A stretch of DNA of 64,000 nucleotides, from positions 11,146,117 through 11,210,116 of the forward strand of contig CM056389.1 in NCBI GenBank assembly GCA_029718625.1, in the 5' to 3' direction. Origin of the DNA: Synaphobranchus kaupii. Lineage: Eukaryota; Chordata; Actinopteri; Anguilliformes; Synaphobranchidae. The position numbers and the translations under genes were made by a program. Below the pieces are notes generated by a model. That model was not told the DNA's origin and ran no database searches. It saw only the letters and a program-made list of their open reading frames with translations. Positions 1-13,193 of the stretch are shown here, one piece after another (within the stretch, counting starts at the first letter, position 1; each line of letters opens with the position of its first letter).

Positions 1-197
1 TCCTCCCCTTTAATAATACCAATTGGTATTGTATTTTATATCGTTGGAAAGCCTGATTAGTCACCTTTACAACGAGGTACAACTTGTAAGGATCATGCAT
101 TCGTGGAATGAGCAACACAGCTAACCGTGTGGGTAGCGGCCCAAAAAAATGCCAAAATCCCCTGCAATATTCTTCTGTTGGTATTCACTCTCGTTTT
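1..197 (+). repeat. left terminal inverted repeat of the Tc1 element
   Basis: This is the reverse complement of 1232-1430 with only a few differences, including a 2-bp length difference near the poly-A stretch at about 143-150. It may extend left of the window by a base or two. Confidence 0.92.
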
Positions 198-264
198 GAG
201 CTTCAAGTGCTGTGTGCATGGGTCCTGCAACTTTGTTGAGTTTGTGTGTGCTCCAAGCATAAAC

Positions 265-1109
265 ATGCCACGTTTGTCCCTTCAGGATAAGGCCTGTGCA
301 ATAGGGCAAGTGGAAGCTGGTGTTCCGGTACGCAGAGTGGCAGCATTATTTGGTGTCAGCCCTGGTACCATTTCCAAACTTAGGACCAAGTTCCGTGAGA
401 CTGGTGAAGTCAAAGACAGACCACGAAGTGGCCGTCCCAGGAAGACAACACCCCAAGAAGACCGGTTCCTCACCCTTGCTTCACTGAGGAACCGTAGGCT
501 TTCTTCCAGAGATTTACAGGCAAAATGACTGCCCTTCACCGTCAGGCCCGTTTGCGCTGGTGTCAACAGCACTGACAGTGGAACCTAAGAATGTGGGGCA
601 ACGTCATGTTCAGTGATGAATCAAGGTTCTGTCTGCGGAAGCTGGATGGCAGGATCAAAGTATGGAGACGGCGTGGAGAACGCTATGCAGATTGCTGCAC
701 AGATCACGTGACACCTTTCAATGGGGGCAGTGTCATGGTGTGGGGCGGTATCTCTCTCGCAGGCAAAACAGAACTTGTCATCATTGAAGGCAATCTCAAT
801 GCAGTGAGATATCGGAATGAGATTCTGGAGCCAGTGGCGATCCCATATCTCCAGAATCTGGGACCTAACTCCATCCTCCAGGATGACAACGCTCGCCCCC
901 ACAGAGCCAGGATCATCACAGAGTACCTCCAGAATTTTGGAGTGGAGAGGATGGAATGGCCTGCCGTGAGTCCAGACCTCAATCCAATTGAACACCTGTG
1001 GGATCAGCTTGGGCGTGCTGTACGTGCCAGAGTGACTAACTCAACCATGTTGGCTGACTTGCAGCAAATCCTGGTTGAGGAATGGTTCAGTGCCAAGCTG
1101 TTGTGACTG
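265..1109 (+). pseudogene. Tc1 transposase, internally deleted and frameshifted
   Basis: Reading from the ATG at 265, the first 87 codons give a paired-type helix-turn-helix DNA-binding region (DKACAIGQVEAGVPVRRVAA) and a GRPRKT hook, ending at TGA 526-528. The catalytic half continues in another frame (591-1109). It has the triad Asp in FSDES, Asp in LQDDNARPH and Glu in NPIEHLWD, with 34 residues between the second Asp and the Glu, i.e. DD34E. The short bridge 525-590 reads as normal linker (TALHRQARLRW) with an in-frame TGA where an Arg codon (CGA) is expected. The rest of the linker is missing, so a deletion of some tens of codons created the frameshift. The enzyme would cut and paste the element at TA sites if intact; it cannot be made here. 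Confidence 0.92.
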
Positions 1110-1231
1110 CGTATGGATCTTCCACACGCTACTGAGGTCCCTGACAGTGTAAAATGTAAAAATGGCCAATATGTGTTGTTTTTTCCTTATTACTGTGGGA
1201 GAGTGCAATCATCCAATCCACCAAGCAACTG

Positions 1232-1430
1232 AAAACGAGAGTGAATACCAACAGAAGAATATTGCAGGGGATTTTGGCACATTTTTTTGGGCCGCTACTC
1301 ACACGGTTAGCTGTGTTGCTCATTCCACGAATGCATGATCCTTACAAGTTGTACCTCGTTGTAAAGGTGACTAATCAGGCTTTCCAGCGATATAAAATAC
1401 AATACCAATTGGTATTATTAAAGGGGAGGA
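1232..1430 (-). repeat. right terminal inverted repeat of the Tc1 element
   Basis: This pairs with 1-197. The outer 30 bp carry the 16-bp palindrome and a pyrimidine/purine-biased tip ending in GGGGAGGA. Confidence 0.92.
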
Positions 1431-4169
<2,739 letters not shown>

Positions 4170-4187
4170 CAGAACGGACTACAGACG

Positions 4188-4249
4188 GCGCCATCTTTTC
4201 ACAGGCCATCCATTACGTAGAGCTCTCGGGTTTTTGGGGGAATTGTAGT
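4188..4249. promoter_or_regulatory. housekeeping-type promoter motifs (YY1 and ZNF143/THAP11-like)
   Basis: On the minus strand there is AAGATGGCGC (4197-4188), a YY1-type site, and ACTACAATTCCC (4249-4238), the core of the ZNF143/THAP11 promoter element. These two motifs typically sit within tens of bases of transcription starts of constitutive genes. Their spacing and orientation fit a start site for mettl5, whose first coding exon lies 1.5 kb downstream on the same strand, possibly as a bidirectional promoter. This is motif evidence only. Confidence 0.45.
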
Positions 4250-4255
4250 TCTAAA

Positions 4256-5185
4256 CTATTAGTACCAATAACTAAAAAAATACTAATCCTATTGACCTGG
4301 GGCTTAAAATTTATGTTCAATATAGCATCAGTTAAAATCCCAATTGATCATCTAATTCAATCATCAAAGTATCAAATGATTAAGCATCAAACGTTTTATT
4401 CAGGCCCTTCTGTTAGAGCTTGAAGTCTGGCTCTGACATTATTTATGAAAGACTAGTTAGTTAATCACCCTGTTAAATATCTACCCGATAGGTCTATTGG
4501 TTCCAGAATTAGAAGCATTTGAAGTTTGGCCAGTTTTGCCCTTCTAGGGGGCGCTACTTGTCCCCTGGGGTGTCAACTTTGTCCTACGACAAAGTTAAAT
4601 TTTCACCTCTGTCTGGCTACAGCCTCTTTGAGGTGTAGTTTCTGAGACCCTTTGAGACTCCAGCCTGGATAAAATCAAGTCTTTTGATTTTTTGCTTATT
4701 TGGTGGGAAAAATCCTTCATGGTATTGATGTTTTACCTAATCACAGTCATACGTTTGGATTTGCGCTAGTGTAGACCTTATTTTACCTACCAAATACATC
4801 TGGATTGTTGTCTATGAGGGTTAGGGTTAGATAACATGCTGTTTTTGAAGCGCTTAAGCCCCTCCCCCAAACCTCCTGAATAGTCCTACATGGTCAGGAT
4901 TACATAATGTTGTAGCCTCAATATCCCTCTGTTTACGGATGAAGTTTCCTATATATATCTCTGAAGATGACACTGTTATGAACTTGTAGGTGGCAGTCTC
5001 CACAGGTGATTTGTGGCTTATCCTTACCATGGGTGATGAGTTGATAAATCAGATGAACTCTGATACCCGTTGGAGCACACAATCACATTTAGTCGGCCCT
5101 ATACCTAATTAATGCGTGCGTGCGTGTGTGTGTGCACATTGCGTGCCACCTGCTGGCTGCTGTGCACCAGACATACCCCAGGTAG
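4256..5185. other. non-coding, nothing recognised
   Basis: No exon, RNA gene or element ends are seen. A short GT/GC dinucleotide run lies at about 5112-5135. Confidence 0.4.
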
Positions 5186-5189
5186 CAAA

Positions 5190-5345
5190 AAAGACTCGGC
5201 ACGATTCCGGCCCGATTCCGGCGAGCCGGAACAAATTCCTCGGCCCGATTTCGGCCGGCCGGACTGGCCCGATTCGGTATGCCGTAAGTGAGCCGACATT
5301 GCCAGCACTGGGCCGGAGTCGCGCCAGCAGTGGCCCGATTAATAT
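5190..5345. repeat. GC-rich short-motif repeat (CCGGCCCGATTCCGGC type)
   Basis: About 150 bp of repeated variants of CCCGATTCCGG and GCCGGAC sit in AT-rich surroundings. Similar CCCGATTCGG words occur in the ends of the neighbouring foldback element (5690-5715), so the two may be related. It is not coding: all three frames are open by composition only. Confidence 0.5.
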
Positions 5346-5661
5346 AATTAATATACATAGCTATATAGGCTATATATATAGGCCTATTCTGATGTAAATT
5401 ATAGCCTGTAATATAGTATTAGTAAAAAAAAAAAAAACATCGTTGAAATATTTAAGTGCAGCAGGTAAGTGAAATACATCTCTATCTAGCTACAATGTAG
5501 GCTATATTTTAGCAACGTGAATTGTGAAGAAAACAGAGGGACACAGTAATTATTTTTACCTGAATATGCAGGACTTCACAATAGTTTGTGAGGCATTTGT
5601 GAGAATCATATGCTAAAGTTTGCCTACAAAGCCTAATAAAGAAGGCTATAGCTAGGAATCA
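5346..5661. other. AT-rich DNA, nothing recognised
   Basis: Contains a 13-base A run near 5425 and otherwise unremarkable sequence up to the foldback element's target duplication. Confidence 0.4.
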
Positions 5662-5669
5662 TCTTTACC

Positions 5670-5868
5670 AACGACGCTGAAGTTGGCTCCCGATTCGCAG
5701 CTCCCGATTCGGAATTGCCGGTCCACCTTAAATCGGTCGCGAAAAGCGATTGTATGCTTTCACGGTCATCCTTCCGCTTTTTTCTCCGCTAAATCTAATT
5801 GGCTCAACATTCTGATAGTCTAGTATATATATATTTATTTATTTATTTTGGATACTGCACCGTTTTGA
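5670..5868 (+). repeat. left terminal inverted repeat of the foldback element
   Basis: Begins AACGACGCTGAAGTTGG, contains two CCCGATTCG words, and matches the reverse complement of 10083-10279 with only one or two substitutions. Such high identity implies recent mobility or gene conversion. Confidence 0.9.
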
Positions 5869-7085
5869 AATAATCGCACTCCAAACTTCCTATGTCCACC
5901 AATGTAAATTACTGAAAAAGGTGAAATTTTGAATAGGATTTTCTTGCCAATTTTAGAACGTCTCAAACTATTGACACTTGAGTATGAGAGAAGAGGTCCT
6001 CCACCACCTCTGACCCGAGTTGGGTGAAATATTACTGTAGCATTTTGAAATAATCCCACTTCAAACTTTCTATGTAATCCAATGTAAAACGACTGAAAAA
6101 GGTGAAATTTTGAATAGGATTTTCTTGCCAATTTTAGAACGTCTCAAACTTTTGATACTTGGGTATGAGAGAAGAGCTCCTCCTCTATATCTGACCCGAG
6201 TTGGGTGAAATATTACTGTAGCATTTTGAAATAATCCCACTTCAAACTTTCTATGTAATCCAATGTAAAACAGTTGGGTGAAATATTACTGAAAAAGGTG
6301 ATATTTTGAATAGGATTTTCTTGCCAATTTTAGAACGTCTCAAACTTTTGACACGGGGGTATGAGAGAAGAGGTCCTCCACTATATCTGACCCGAGTTGG
6401 GTGAAATATTACTGTAGCATTTTGAAATAATCCCACTTCAAACTTTCTATATAATCCAATGTAAAACGACTGAAAAAGGTGAAATTTTGAATAGGATTTT
6501 CTTGCCAATTTTAGAACGTCTCAAACTTTTGACACTGGGGTATGAGAGAAGAGGTCCTCCACTATATCTGACCCGAGTTGGGTGAAATATCACTGTAGCA
6601 TTTTGAAATAATCCCACTTCAAACTTTCTATGTAATCCAATGTAAAACGACTGAAAAAGGTGAAATTTTGAATAGGATTTTCTTGCCAATTTTAGAACGT
6701 CTCAAACTTTTGACACTGGGTTATGAGAGAAGAGGTCCTCCACCACCTCTGACTCGAGTTGGGTGAAATATTACTGTAGCATTTTCAAATAATCCCTCTT
6801 CAAACTTTCTATGTAATCCAATGTAAAACGACTGAAAAAGGTGACATTTTGAATAGGATTTTCTTGCCAATTTTAGAACGTCTCAAACTTTTGACACTTG
6901 GGTATGAGAGAAGAGGTCCTCCTCTATATCTGACCCGAGTTGGGTGAAATATTACTGTAGCATTTTGAAATAATCCCACTTCAAACTTTCTATGTAATCC
7001 TTTGTAAATCTACTGAAAAAGGTGAAATTTTGAATAGGAATTTCTTTCCTATTTTAGAAGGTGTCAAACTTTTGACACTTGGATA
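5869..7085 (-). repeat. left arm: ~6.6 copies of a ~181 bp tandem repeat
   Basis: The landmark TTTTGAAATAATCCC recurs near 5865, 6045, 6226, 6418, 6599, 6780 and 6961. The 192 bp interval at 6226-6418 reflects a small internal duplication (6262-6290). Units are highly similar. Short open frames of ~80 codons recur in each unit but are shared by all copies and shift frame, because 181 is not a multiple of 3. Confidence 0.92.
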
Positions 7086-7099
7086 TGACAGACGAACGA

Positions 7100-8274
7100 G
7101 GTTCTATTTCATATCGGTCAACACGCCACACTATGGGGCATCCTCGCTGAGAGGAAGAGCTGCTGGGAAACTGAATAGCAAATTAACCACCACTACGGGC
7201 GGAACCACGTCACGCCATAAATATGGCGCTTGTACGCCGCCCGGCCTCTTTTGCCGACTTGAGGGCACTTGCCATCCTGAGGGTGCAAGGTTCCCCGCCT
7301 GACCACGGTATTGGTCACAGAATACCAAATAACGTTGGGCGCGGTATGTAGTGGGGTACCAGGACCGCAGGTCATTGCATTAGTGCGAATCCTGTAAAAA
7401 ACAAAATGCACTATTGGCTGCTGTTCTTACCAGAAGGTTGCTCCGCTGCCCTGAGGACAGAGGAGGCAACTGATGCCGATGACGCTACGTCCAGGTGATA
7501 AAACCTGTTGAAAGTGAGTGATGAGGCCCAGCCCGCTGCTGCGCAAATGTCAGCAATTGTGGCGCCACGTAGTAAGGCCCAGGAGGTAGCTACGCCCCAA
7601 GTGGAGTGAGCTACCACGCCTGTGGGAGGGGATGTGTCAGAACTGCTGTACGCCATGGAACCGTCTCTATGATCCAGAGGGCCGCGCGCTGTACAATAGA
7701 GCAAAGCCCCTCCAAAACAATAAAAGGATTTTTGGTCTTCCTCACTGCACTTGTGCAGGAGATATAAGACCATAGAGCCCGGCTCCAACACCATAGACAG
7801 AGATGTACGACCGCGAGAGGGCCTTAGGCTGAAACACAAGGTTAAGAAGCAGAAAGACCGATGAGCTACTGTCACCCAACCGCATACAGGAGGGTTTTAC
7901 TGACAGTGCATGCAGCTCGCTCACCACGCCTCGCGGAGGCGATAGCGAGCAGGAATGCAGTCTTCAAGGTTAGACTGAGTCCATCCAGCTCGAAGGGCGG
8001 CTCAGTGAGTGGATTCAAAGCCAGTTGTAAGTCCCACAAAGGGACTAAGTTAGACCTGGGTGGGCAAAGCCACCTGGCTCCTCAGGGAAACTGGCTGGCG
8101 AGAGGGTGAGATTCCACCATCAGGCCCTCAATACACTCATGGCTGTCAAATATGGCTGCCAGATAACACCTTAGCGTGGACTCCACTAGCCCCTCTTTGA
8201 AGAGGGACTGGAGGAATGCCAAAACGACTGAACTGTCATAATTGGGTAAACCCATTATTGTGGTACCAGCAGCT
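7100..8274 (-). mobile_element. DIRS-type retrotransposon fragment, 3' end (copy 1)
   Basis: It begins (on the plus strand) with the DIRS terminal repeat, starting TTCTATTTCATATCGGTCAA and running to about 7330. It closely matches 15774-15950 and 19008-19139. The rest is the tyrosine recombinase gene on the minus strand. It lies exactly between the two arms of the foldback element, so it either inserted there or was captured as the hairpin's loop. The 5' part of the element (gag, reverse transcriptase) is absent. Confidence 0.85.
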
Positions 8275-8279
8275 AACAT
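7411..8279 (-). pseudogene. DIRS tyrosine recombinase fragment (copy 1), frameshifted
   Basis: Minus-strand segments in three frames align with the better-preserved recombinase at 16204-17247. They are the N-terminal LFKEGLVESTL...ASQF piece (8282-8082), a middle piece with VSELHALSVKPSCMRLGDSS (7927-7850), and the C-terminal catalytic piece (7875-7411). The last carries HSTWGVATSW and FYHLD. In the HxxR catalytic box the Arg is replaced by Trp (HSTW), and several frameshifts are present, so it is inactive. Confidence 0.85.
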
Positions 8280-10088
8280 CAAAATTTCACCTTTTTCAGT
8301 CGTTTTACATTGGATTACATAGAAAGTTTGAAGTGGGATTATTTCAAAATGCTACAGTAATATTTCACCCAACTCGGGTCAGATATAGAGGAGGACCTCT
8401 TCTCTCATACCCCAGTGTCAAATGTTTGAGACGTTCTAAAATTGGCAAGAAAATCCTATTCAAAATATCACCTTTTTCAGTCGTTTTACATTGGATTACA
8501 TAGAAAGTTTGAAGTGGGATTATTTCAAAATGCTACAGTAATATTTCACCCAACTCGGGTCAGATATAGTGGAGGACCTCTTCTCTCATACCCAAGTGTC
8601 AAAAGTTTGAGACGTTCTAAAATTGGCAAGAAAATCCTATTCAAAATGTCACCTTTTTCAGTCGTTTTACATTGGATTACATAGAAAGTTTGAAGTGGGA
8701 TTATTTCAAAATGCTACAGTAATATTTCACCCAACTCGGGTCAGATATAGTGGAGGACCTCTTCTCTCATACCCCAGTGTCAAAAGTTTGAGACGTTCTA
8801 AAATTGGCAAGAAAATCCTATTCAAAATGTCACCTTTTTCAGTCGTTTAACATTGGATTATATAGAAAGTTTGAAGTGGGATTATTTCAAAATGCTACAG
8901 TAATATTTCACCCAACTCGGGTCAGATGTAGTGGGGGACCTCTTCTCTCATACCCAAGTGTCAAAAGTTTGAGACGTTCTAAAATTGGCAAGAAAATCCT
9001 ATTCAAAGTTTCACCTTTTTCATTGGATTACATAGAAAGTTTGAAGTGGGATTATTTCAAAATGCTACAGTAATATTTCACCCAACTCGGGTCAGATATA
9101 GAGGAGGAGCTCTTCTCTCATACGCAAGTGTCAAAAGTTTGAGACGTTCTAAAATTGGCAAGAAAATCCTATTCAAATTGTCACCTTTTTCAGTCGATTT
9201 ACATTGGATTACATAGAAAGTTTGAAGTGGGATTATTTCAAAATGCTACAGTAATATTTCACCCAACTCGGGTCAGATATAGTGGAGGACCTCTTCTCTC
9301 ATACCCAAGTGTCAAAAGTTTGAGACGTTCTAAAATTGGCAAGAAAATCCTATTCAAAATTTCACCTTTTTCAGTCGTTTTACATTGGATTACATAGAAA
9401 GTTTGAAGTGGGATTATTTCAAAATGCTACAGTAATATTTCACCCAACTCGGGTCAGATATAGTGGAGGACCTCTTCTCTCATACCACAGTGTCAAAAGT
9501 TTGAGACGTTCTAAAATTGGCAAGAAAATCCTATTCAAAATATCACCTTTTTCAGTCGTTTTACATTGGATGACATAGAAAGTTTGAAGTGGGATTATTT
9601 CAAAATGCTACAGTCACATTTCACCCAACTCGGGTCAGATATAGAGGAGGACCTCTTCTCTCATACCCAAGTGTCAACAGTTTGAGACGTTCTAAAATTG
9701 GCAAGAAAATCCTATTCAAAATTTCACCTTTTTCAGTCGTTTTACATTGGATTACATAGAAAGTTTGAAGTGGGATTATTTCAAAATGCTAGTAACATTT
9801 CACCCAACTCGGGTCAGATATAGTGGAGGACCTCTTCTCTCATACCCGAGTGTCAAAAGTTTGACACGTTCTAAAATTGGCAAGAAAATCCTATTCAAAA
9901 TTTCACCTTTTTCAGTCGTTTTACATTGGATTACATAGAAAGTTTGAAGTGGGATTATTTCAAAATGCTACAGTAACATTTCACCCAACTCGGTCAGATA
10001 TAGTGGAGGACCTCTTATCATACCCAAGTGTCAAAAGTTTGAGACGTTCTAAAATTGGCAAGAAAATCCCATTCAAAATTTCAAAACG
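8275..10088 (+). repeat. right arm: ~10 copies of the same ~181 bp tandem repeat
   Basis: The landmark GGGATTATTTCAAAATGCTA recurs near 8337, 8518, 8698, 8879, 9050, 9231, 9412, 9594, 9775 (final bases deleted) and 9955. The copy at about 8879-9050 is ~10 bp shorter. Orientation is opposite to the left arm. Confidence 0.92.
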
Positions 10089-10279
10089 GTGCAGTATCCA
10101 AAATAAATAAATAAATATATATATACTAGGCTATCAGAATGTTGAGCCAATTAGATTTAGCGGAGAAAAAAGCGGAAGGATGACCGTGAAAGCATACAAT
10201 CGCTTTTCGCGACCGATTTAAGGTGGACCGGCAATTCCGAATCGGGAGCTTCGAATCGGGAGCCAACTTCAGCGTCGTT
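10083..10279 (-). repeat. right terminal inverted repeat of the foldback element
   Basis: The mirror partner of 5670-5868, ending in CTTCAGCGTCGTT next to the shared target sequence TCTTTACC. Confidence 0.9.
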
Positions 10280-10286
10280 CTTTACC
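10279..10286. repeat. TCTTTACC, duplication shared by foldback and hAT elements
   Basis: The same 8 bases occur at 5662-5669, here, and at 12266-12273, i.e. left of the foldback, between the two elements, and right of the hAT element. Confidence 0.9.
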
Positions 10287-12265
10287 CAGGGTCGGCGTCA
10301 GGGGCGGGCCTTGGGGGGCAATGCCCGCCCACCAGACTGCTGGTGCCCCCCCCCCCCCCAGAACTGTCTAATGATTGGCTATATTCTAGTCCTTTATCCA
10401 TGTGGGGAAATAATTTAATTTCAATAAACCAGTAAACTAATTCAGATGTATTTTGTTTTAATGTTTTTAATTTTATTTTTTATATAATTTTTAATTTGAT
10501 ATTCTAAAACGGTTTACACAAAATACAATCACCTCCAGTACTACTATGATTGAATTGCCTCAGAGCCTATCATCTTTGAGGTTTCAATAATTGACTCCTC
10601 CTTCGCTGTTTGCGAAAACGGCGGGCTAATCACGCAGGTTGGAAAACTTTCAGTTCAACTTTGAACAAACAATCTAACTACAGTCGGCCTATTTCTAGTA
10701 AATGATCGGACGGTTACGATTAACTCTATTATTTTGGCCCTCCAGAGGTAATATGCACCTGGTTTCTACTAGGTTTATTTAAATGTCAATATCTCAAAAT
10801 ATATTCCTTGCACATCCATGGTTTAAAGTTCGAATTGAAGAAGCTGTAGCTATCATTCAGAAATTTGCAACAGAATACATTTATTTCAGAATAGTTACAT
10901 ACAGTATATATAATAACCATAACATACGTCGCCTAATGTATTTAAATACGTTTTTTTTTTAAAGCGCGTGTATTTAATCAGCAACAACAACTTAGCCTAT
11001 TTCAGCCCTAAGTGCGACGGATGGTCGCTGTGGAAATGCAACAAGATAAACTCTTCGGGGTTAATCAGAAAACAGCTGTAGCTGAATATACTGGTAAGTA
11101 CTTGGTTTCCTAAATATATTTATACGAGAGATTTTGGATTTAAAAAATGAGGTGTCTTCTAAACCAAAAGTGCATCAGGTAGCCTACTGTAGCTATATAG
11201 TAGCCTACAGTAAGCAAGGAAAAACGGCGAATGCTCATTTGTACAACGTTTAAAAAAAATATTGTTTCTATACGTGAACATGATTTTCTTAGCGTGTATA
11301 AACGGTGCATTTTACAGTCTGGCTGTGGCGAGAGGACGGTCGTAAGTGCTTTGGGCTATTCGCACCCTCCTAATTTATTGTAGGGCCTACTGCTGTGCAA
11401 CTGGAGAAGCTGAGGTTTTCGCAAGCGGCCGGCTAAGTTACCTTTTTTTAAAAATACTGCGTCAAAATGTACGGGGTTTTCTTAAAGCTGTAGTTTATAA
11501 TTTCAGACACATGAATACTGTAGGCTAATTGTGACGGATACGTCTCAAACACTAGGGGCAAAGTTTATAGTTAAATTTAGTGAGCAAATAAAAGTTTGTC
11601 GATGTAGGCTACTGCGGAGGTTTCAAACTTGTCGCATCCTCTTCTAATGGTGAGCCCAGCTGTTGATTGATAGTTTTATGCGCCAGCCTTGGTACAGTTT
11701 TGCTTATTTACGTTACGGTCTAAAAACATACTTATTTGCGACCATGGCCAATTTTATGTAGCTAGATATTGGAATTTTAGAAATGTGACAAATCTCACGC
11801 ATTGACGGTCTAAAAAAATTGAGAGTTATGTTGTATGGTAATGTGTATAGGCTAGCTATAGCTACATATCACTCGTGTTCGGTGTATTCAGTATGATTCT
11901 ATTCTATTCTATTACACCGGGGTATTGTTTTCGCTCCTGTATCCTGCGGTGTATCGTTTGTGTAACTGTCGAAACGGCTCACTTTATTTCAAATTGGTGA
12001 ACGCTCGACTTAACAGCGGAAGGTCAAGCCCCAAGCATACTGTACTACTACATATGCCGAGGTCGCTACATCTCTCCGAGTGTTATTCTGGTTCTATTCT
12101 ATTCTATTTTGCTATATTCTATTCTGTATTCGTGTAACAGTGCTATGTTTCCCCTCTGCAAAATATACTGTATGTATAATGAGTTTGTAAGTTTGGTCTC
12201 GGATTTGCCCCCCCCCCCCCAAAACCAAATGCCCACCCGTTTGATTCGTTATGGCGCCGACCCTG
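10287..12265. mobile_element. non-autonomous hAT-type DNA transposon
   Basis: The ends are the inverted repeats CAGGGTCGGCG (10287-10297) and its complement (12255-12265), followed inward by GGGCGGGC/G-run sequences on both sides. It is flanked by the perfect 8-bp duplication TCTTTACC (10279-10286 and 12266-12273). Eight-bp duplications and CAGGG tips are hAT hallmarks. I find no transposase in its 1979 bp. C-runs of 13-14 bases near 10347-10360 and 12208-12220 and ATTCT microsatellites near 11893 and 12087-12130 lie inside. Confidence 0.85.
11893..12130 (+). repeat. two short ATTCT microsatellites
   Basis: Runs of (ATTCT)n occur near 11893-11913 and 12085-12128 inside the hAT element. Confidence 0.8.
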
Positions 12266-12380
12266 TCTTTACCATACACTTTATGCGGGTTTACGCAACC
12301 TTTCATTTCGCTCTTGGTAGAATTTAACAAAAGAAAAACAAAATGCACACTGTATAAAGGGTGCAGTTGATCGTAGTAAT

Positions 12381-12549
12381 AATATTGAAAAAAGAAATGA
12401 TCACCGCACACTTAGCTCCGTGTAGAGCTATTATTAGTTGTATTGCCTTACCAACGTTCCGATTTTCGTCTTCATCAGGAAATTTGCAATAAAACTAACA
12501 ATGGGCTACACGGAGCTAATTGCGGTTCATTTCTCTTTTTCAATAATAT
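12381..12549. mobile_element. small inverted-repeat element (MITE-like)
   Basis: The ~45 bp at the left (ATTGAAAAAAGAAATG ... TTAGCTCCGTGTAG) are repeated in inverted form at the right, around a core containing CGTCTTCATCAGG, a motif common in fish MITE/SINE remnants. The total is about 170 bp. Arms are diverged, so this is an old copy. Confidence 0.65.
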
Positions 12550-12552
12550 AAC

Positions 12553-12912
12553 AACAAACACATTTGCAAACATAATAAAGACGAGTGAACAAGCCTGTGC
12601 TACCTTCTTTTAATGCAAAATTCAAGTAACTTAGTATATAGCAAAGCATAGCCTATATGGTTTTTTTTGGGTAAAGCTTCGTAGGTTAATGAGGTTAGCC
12701 TAAAACAGATTCCTATCCTTTTGGGCAACTAGCCTACAAGGTAAATATAAATACATATTAGTTATACATTTTAACTACAAATATAACACTCAAAATTCAC
12801 AATTATAAGATTTAACTGCAGCCAAGTGAAAACCAAAACATACAAATCTTAAAAACAACTGCAAGCAGACAATTTGCTTTATTTAACTGTTTATCTAACT
12901 GTACATTTTCAA
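12553..12912. other. 3' flank of the DUF4806 gene, nothing recognised
   Basis: AT-rich; no element ends identified. If the two-gene transposon ends nearby, its terminal repeat should lie here, but I could not find a match to the right side (26-27.3 kb). Confidence 0.35.
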
Positions 12913-13085
12913 CTAAATTTGTGGCATCGAGGGCTGAGACTGAGTATGGACAGGGGCACTATTTCTTTGCCCCCTCTCTCTCCTTCCTCCACCCCTGTCA
13001 GTGGCTAGCTGCAGCCACCGCTTCATATATTTTTCAATTTCCCCGTCTGTAGACTGGGAGCACAGGGGGTTCTTCCTTATTGACT
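12913..13085 (-). CDS. DUF4806-type protein, exon 5 (C-terminus)
   Basis: After an acceptor in a CT-rich tract (CTCTCTCTGAAG), the exon reads SIRKNPLCSQSTDGEIEKYM, then KRWLQLATDRGGGRRERG and a Gln/Ser/Pro tail to TAG at 12915-12913. The pattern R-(N)P-x(8)-I-E-x-x-K-x-W-L-x-A-x-D-R-x-G-G-R is the C-terminal signature of DUF4806 proteins. It joins exon 4 through a split Lys codon (A|AG), which also decides between two possible AG acceptors. Function of the domain is unknown; the family includes many transposon-associated proteins in fish and invertebrates. Confidence 0.82.
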
Positions 13086-13193
13086 CTTCAGAGAGAGAGA
13101 GACAGAGAGAGAGAGATAAAACTGGACATATAGTCACAGGATTACAGAGAAAATGCAGTAAAACAGATTTCAGTAAAATGAAAACAAACGTAC

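Larger units (their letters stand above)
1..1430 (+). mobile_element. Tc1/mariner-family DNA transposon, defective
   Basis: The segment is bounded by nearly identical inverted repeats of about 198 bp (1-197 and 1232-1430) and holds a broken DD34E transposase between them. Both ends contain the perfect 16-bp palindrome AATACCAATTGGTATT (15-30 and 1401-1416). The left end coincides with the window edge, so the outermost base and the TA target duplication cannot be checked there. Long inverted repeats are typical of the fish Tc1 class. The two arms are almost identical, which suggests a fairly young copy, but the transposase is dead. Confidence 0.93.
5670..10279. mobile_element. foldback-type DNA element with tandem-repeat arms
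   Basis: The outer ~198 bp at each end are near-perfect inverted repeats (5670-5868 and 10083-10279). Inside them each arm is an array of a ~181 bp unit, in minus orientation on the left (about 6.6 copies) and plus orientation on the right (about 10 copies), so the whole element can fold into a long hairpin. The centre (7100-8274) is a DIRS retrotransposon fragment. TCTTTACC occurs directly outside both ends (5662-5669 and 10279-10286; 7 bp if the terminal T is counted in the repeat). The architecture resembles Drosophila Foldback/Galileo elements; no DNA transposase is visible, so it is non-autonomous. The superfamily is not determined. Confidence 0.88.

Noticed and set aside
4188..4230. ATG in AAGATGGCGC (minus strand) as a TISU-type translation start.
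   Set aside because: It is followed by a stop after eleven codons; better explained as a YY1 site.
5116..5397. Frames over the GC-rich repeat near 5.2 kb.
   Set aside because: Open by composition of a short-motif repeat on both strands; no recognisable protein.
5835..10110. Repeated ~80-codon frames (ARKSYSKFHLFQSF type).
   Set aside because: Each is a slice of the 181-bp arm repeat; the period is not a multiple of three, so frames overlap and shift.
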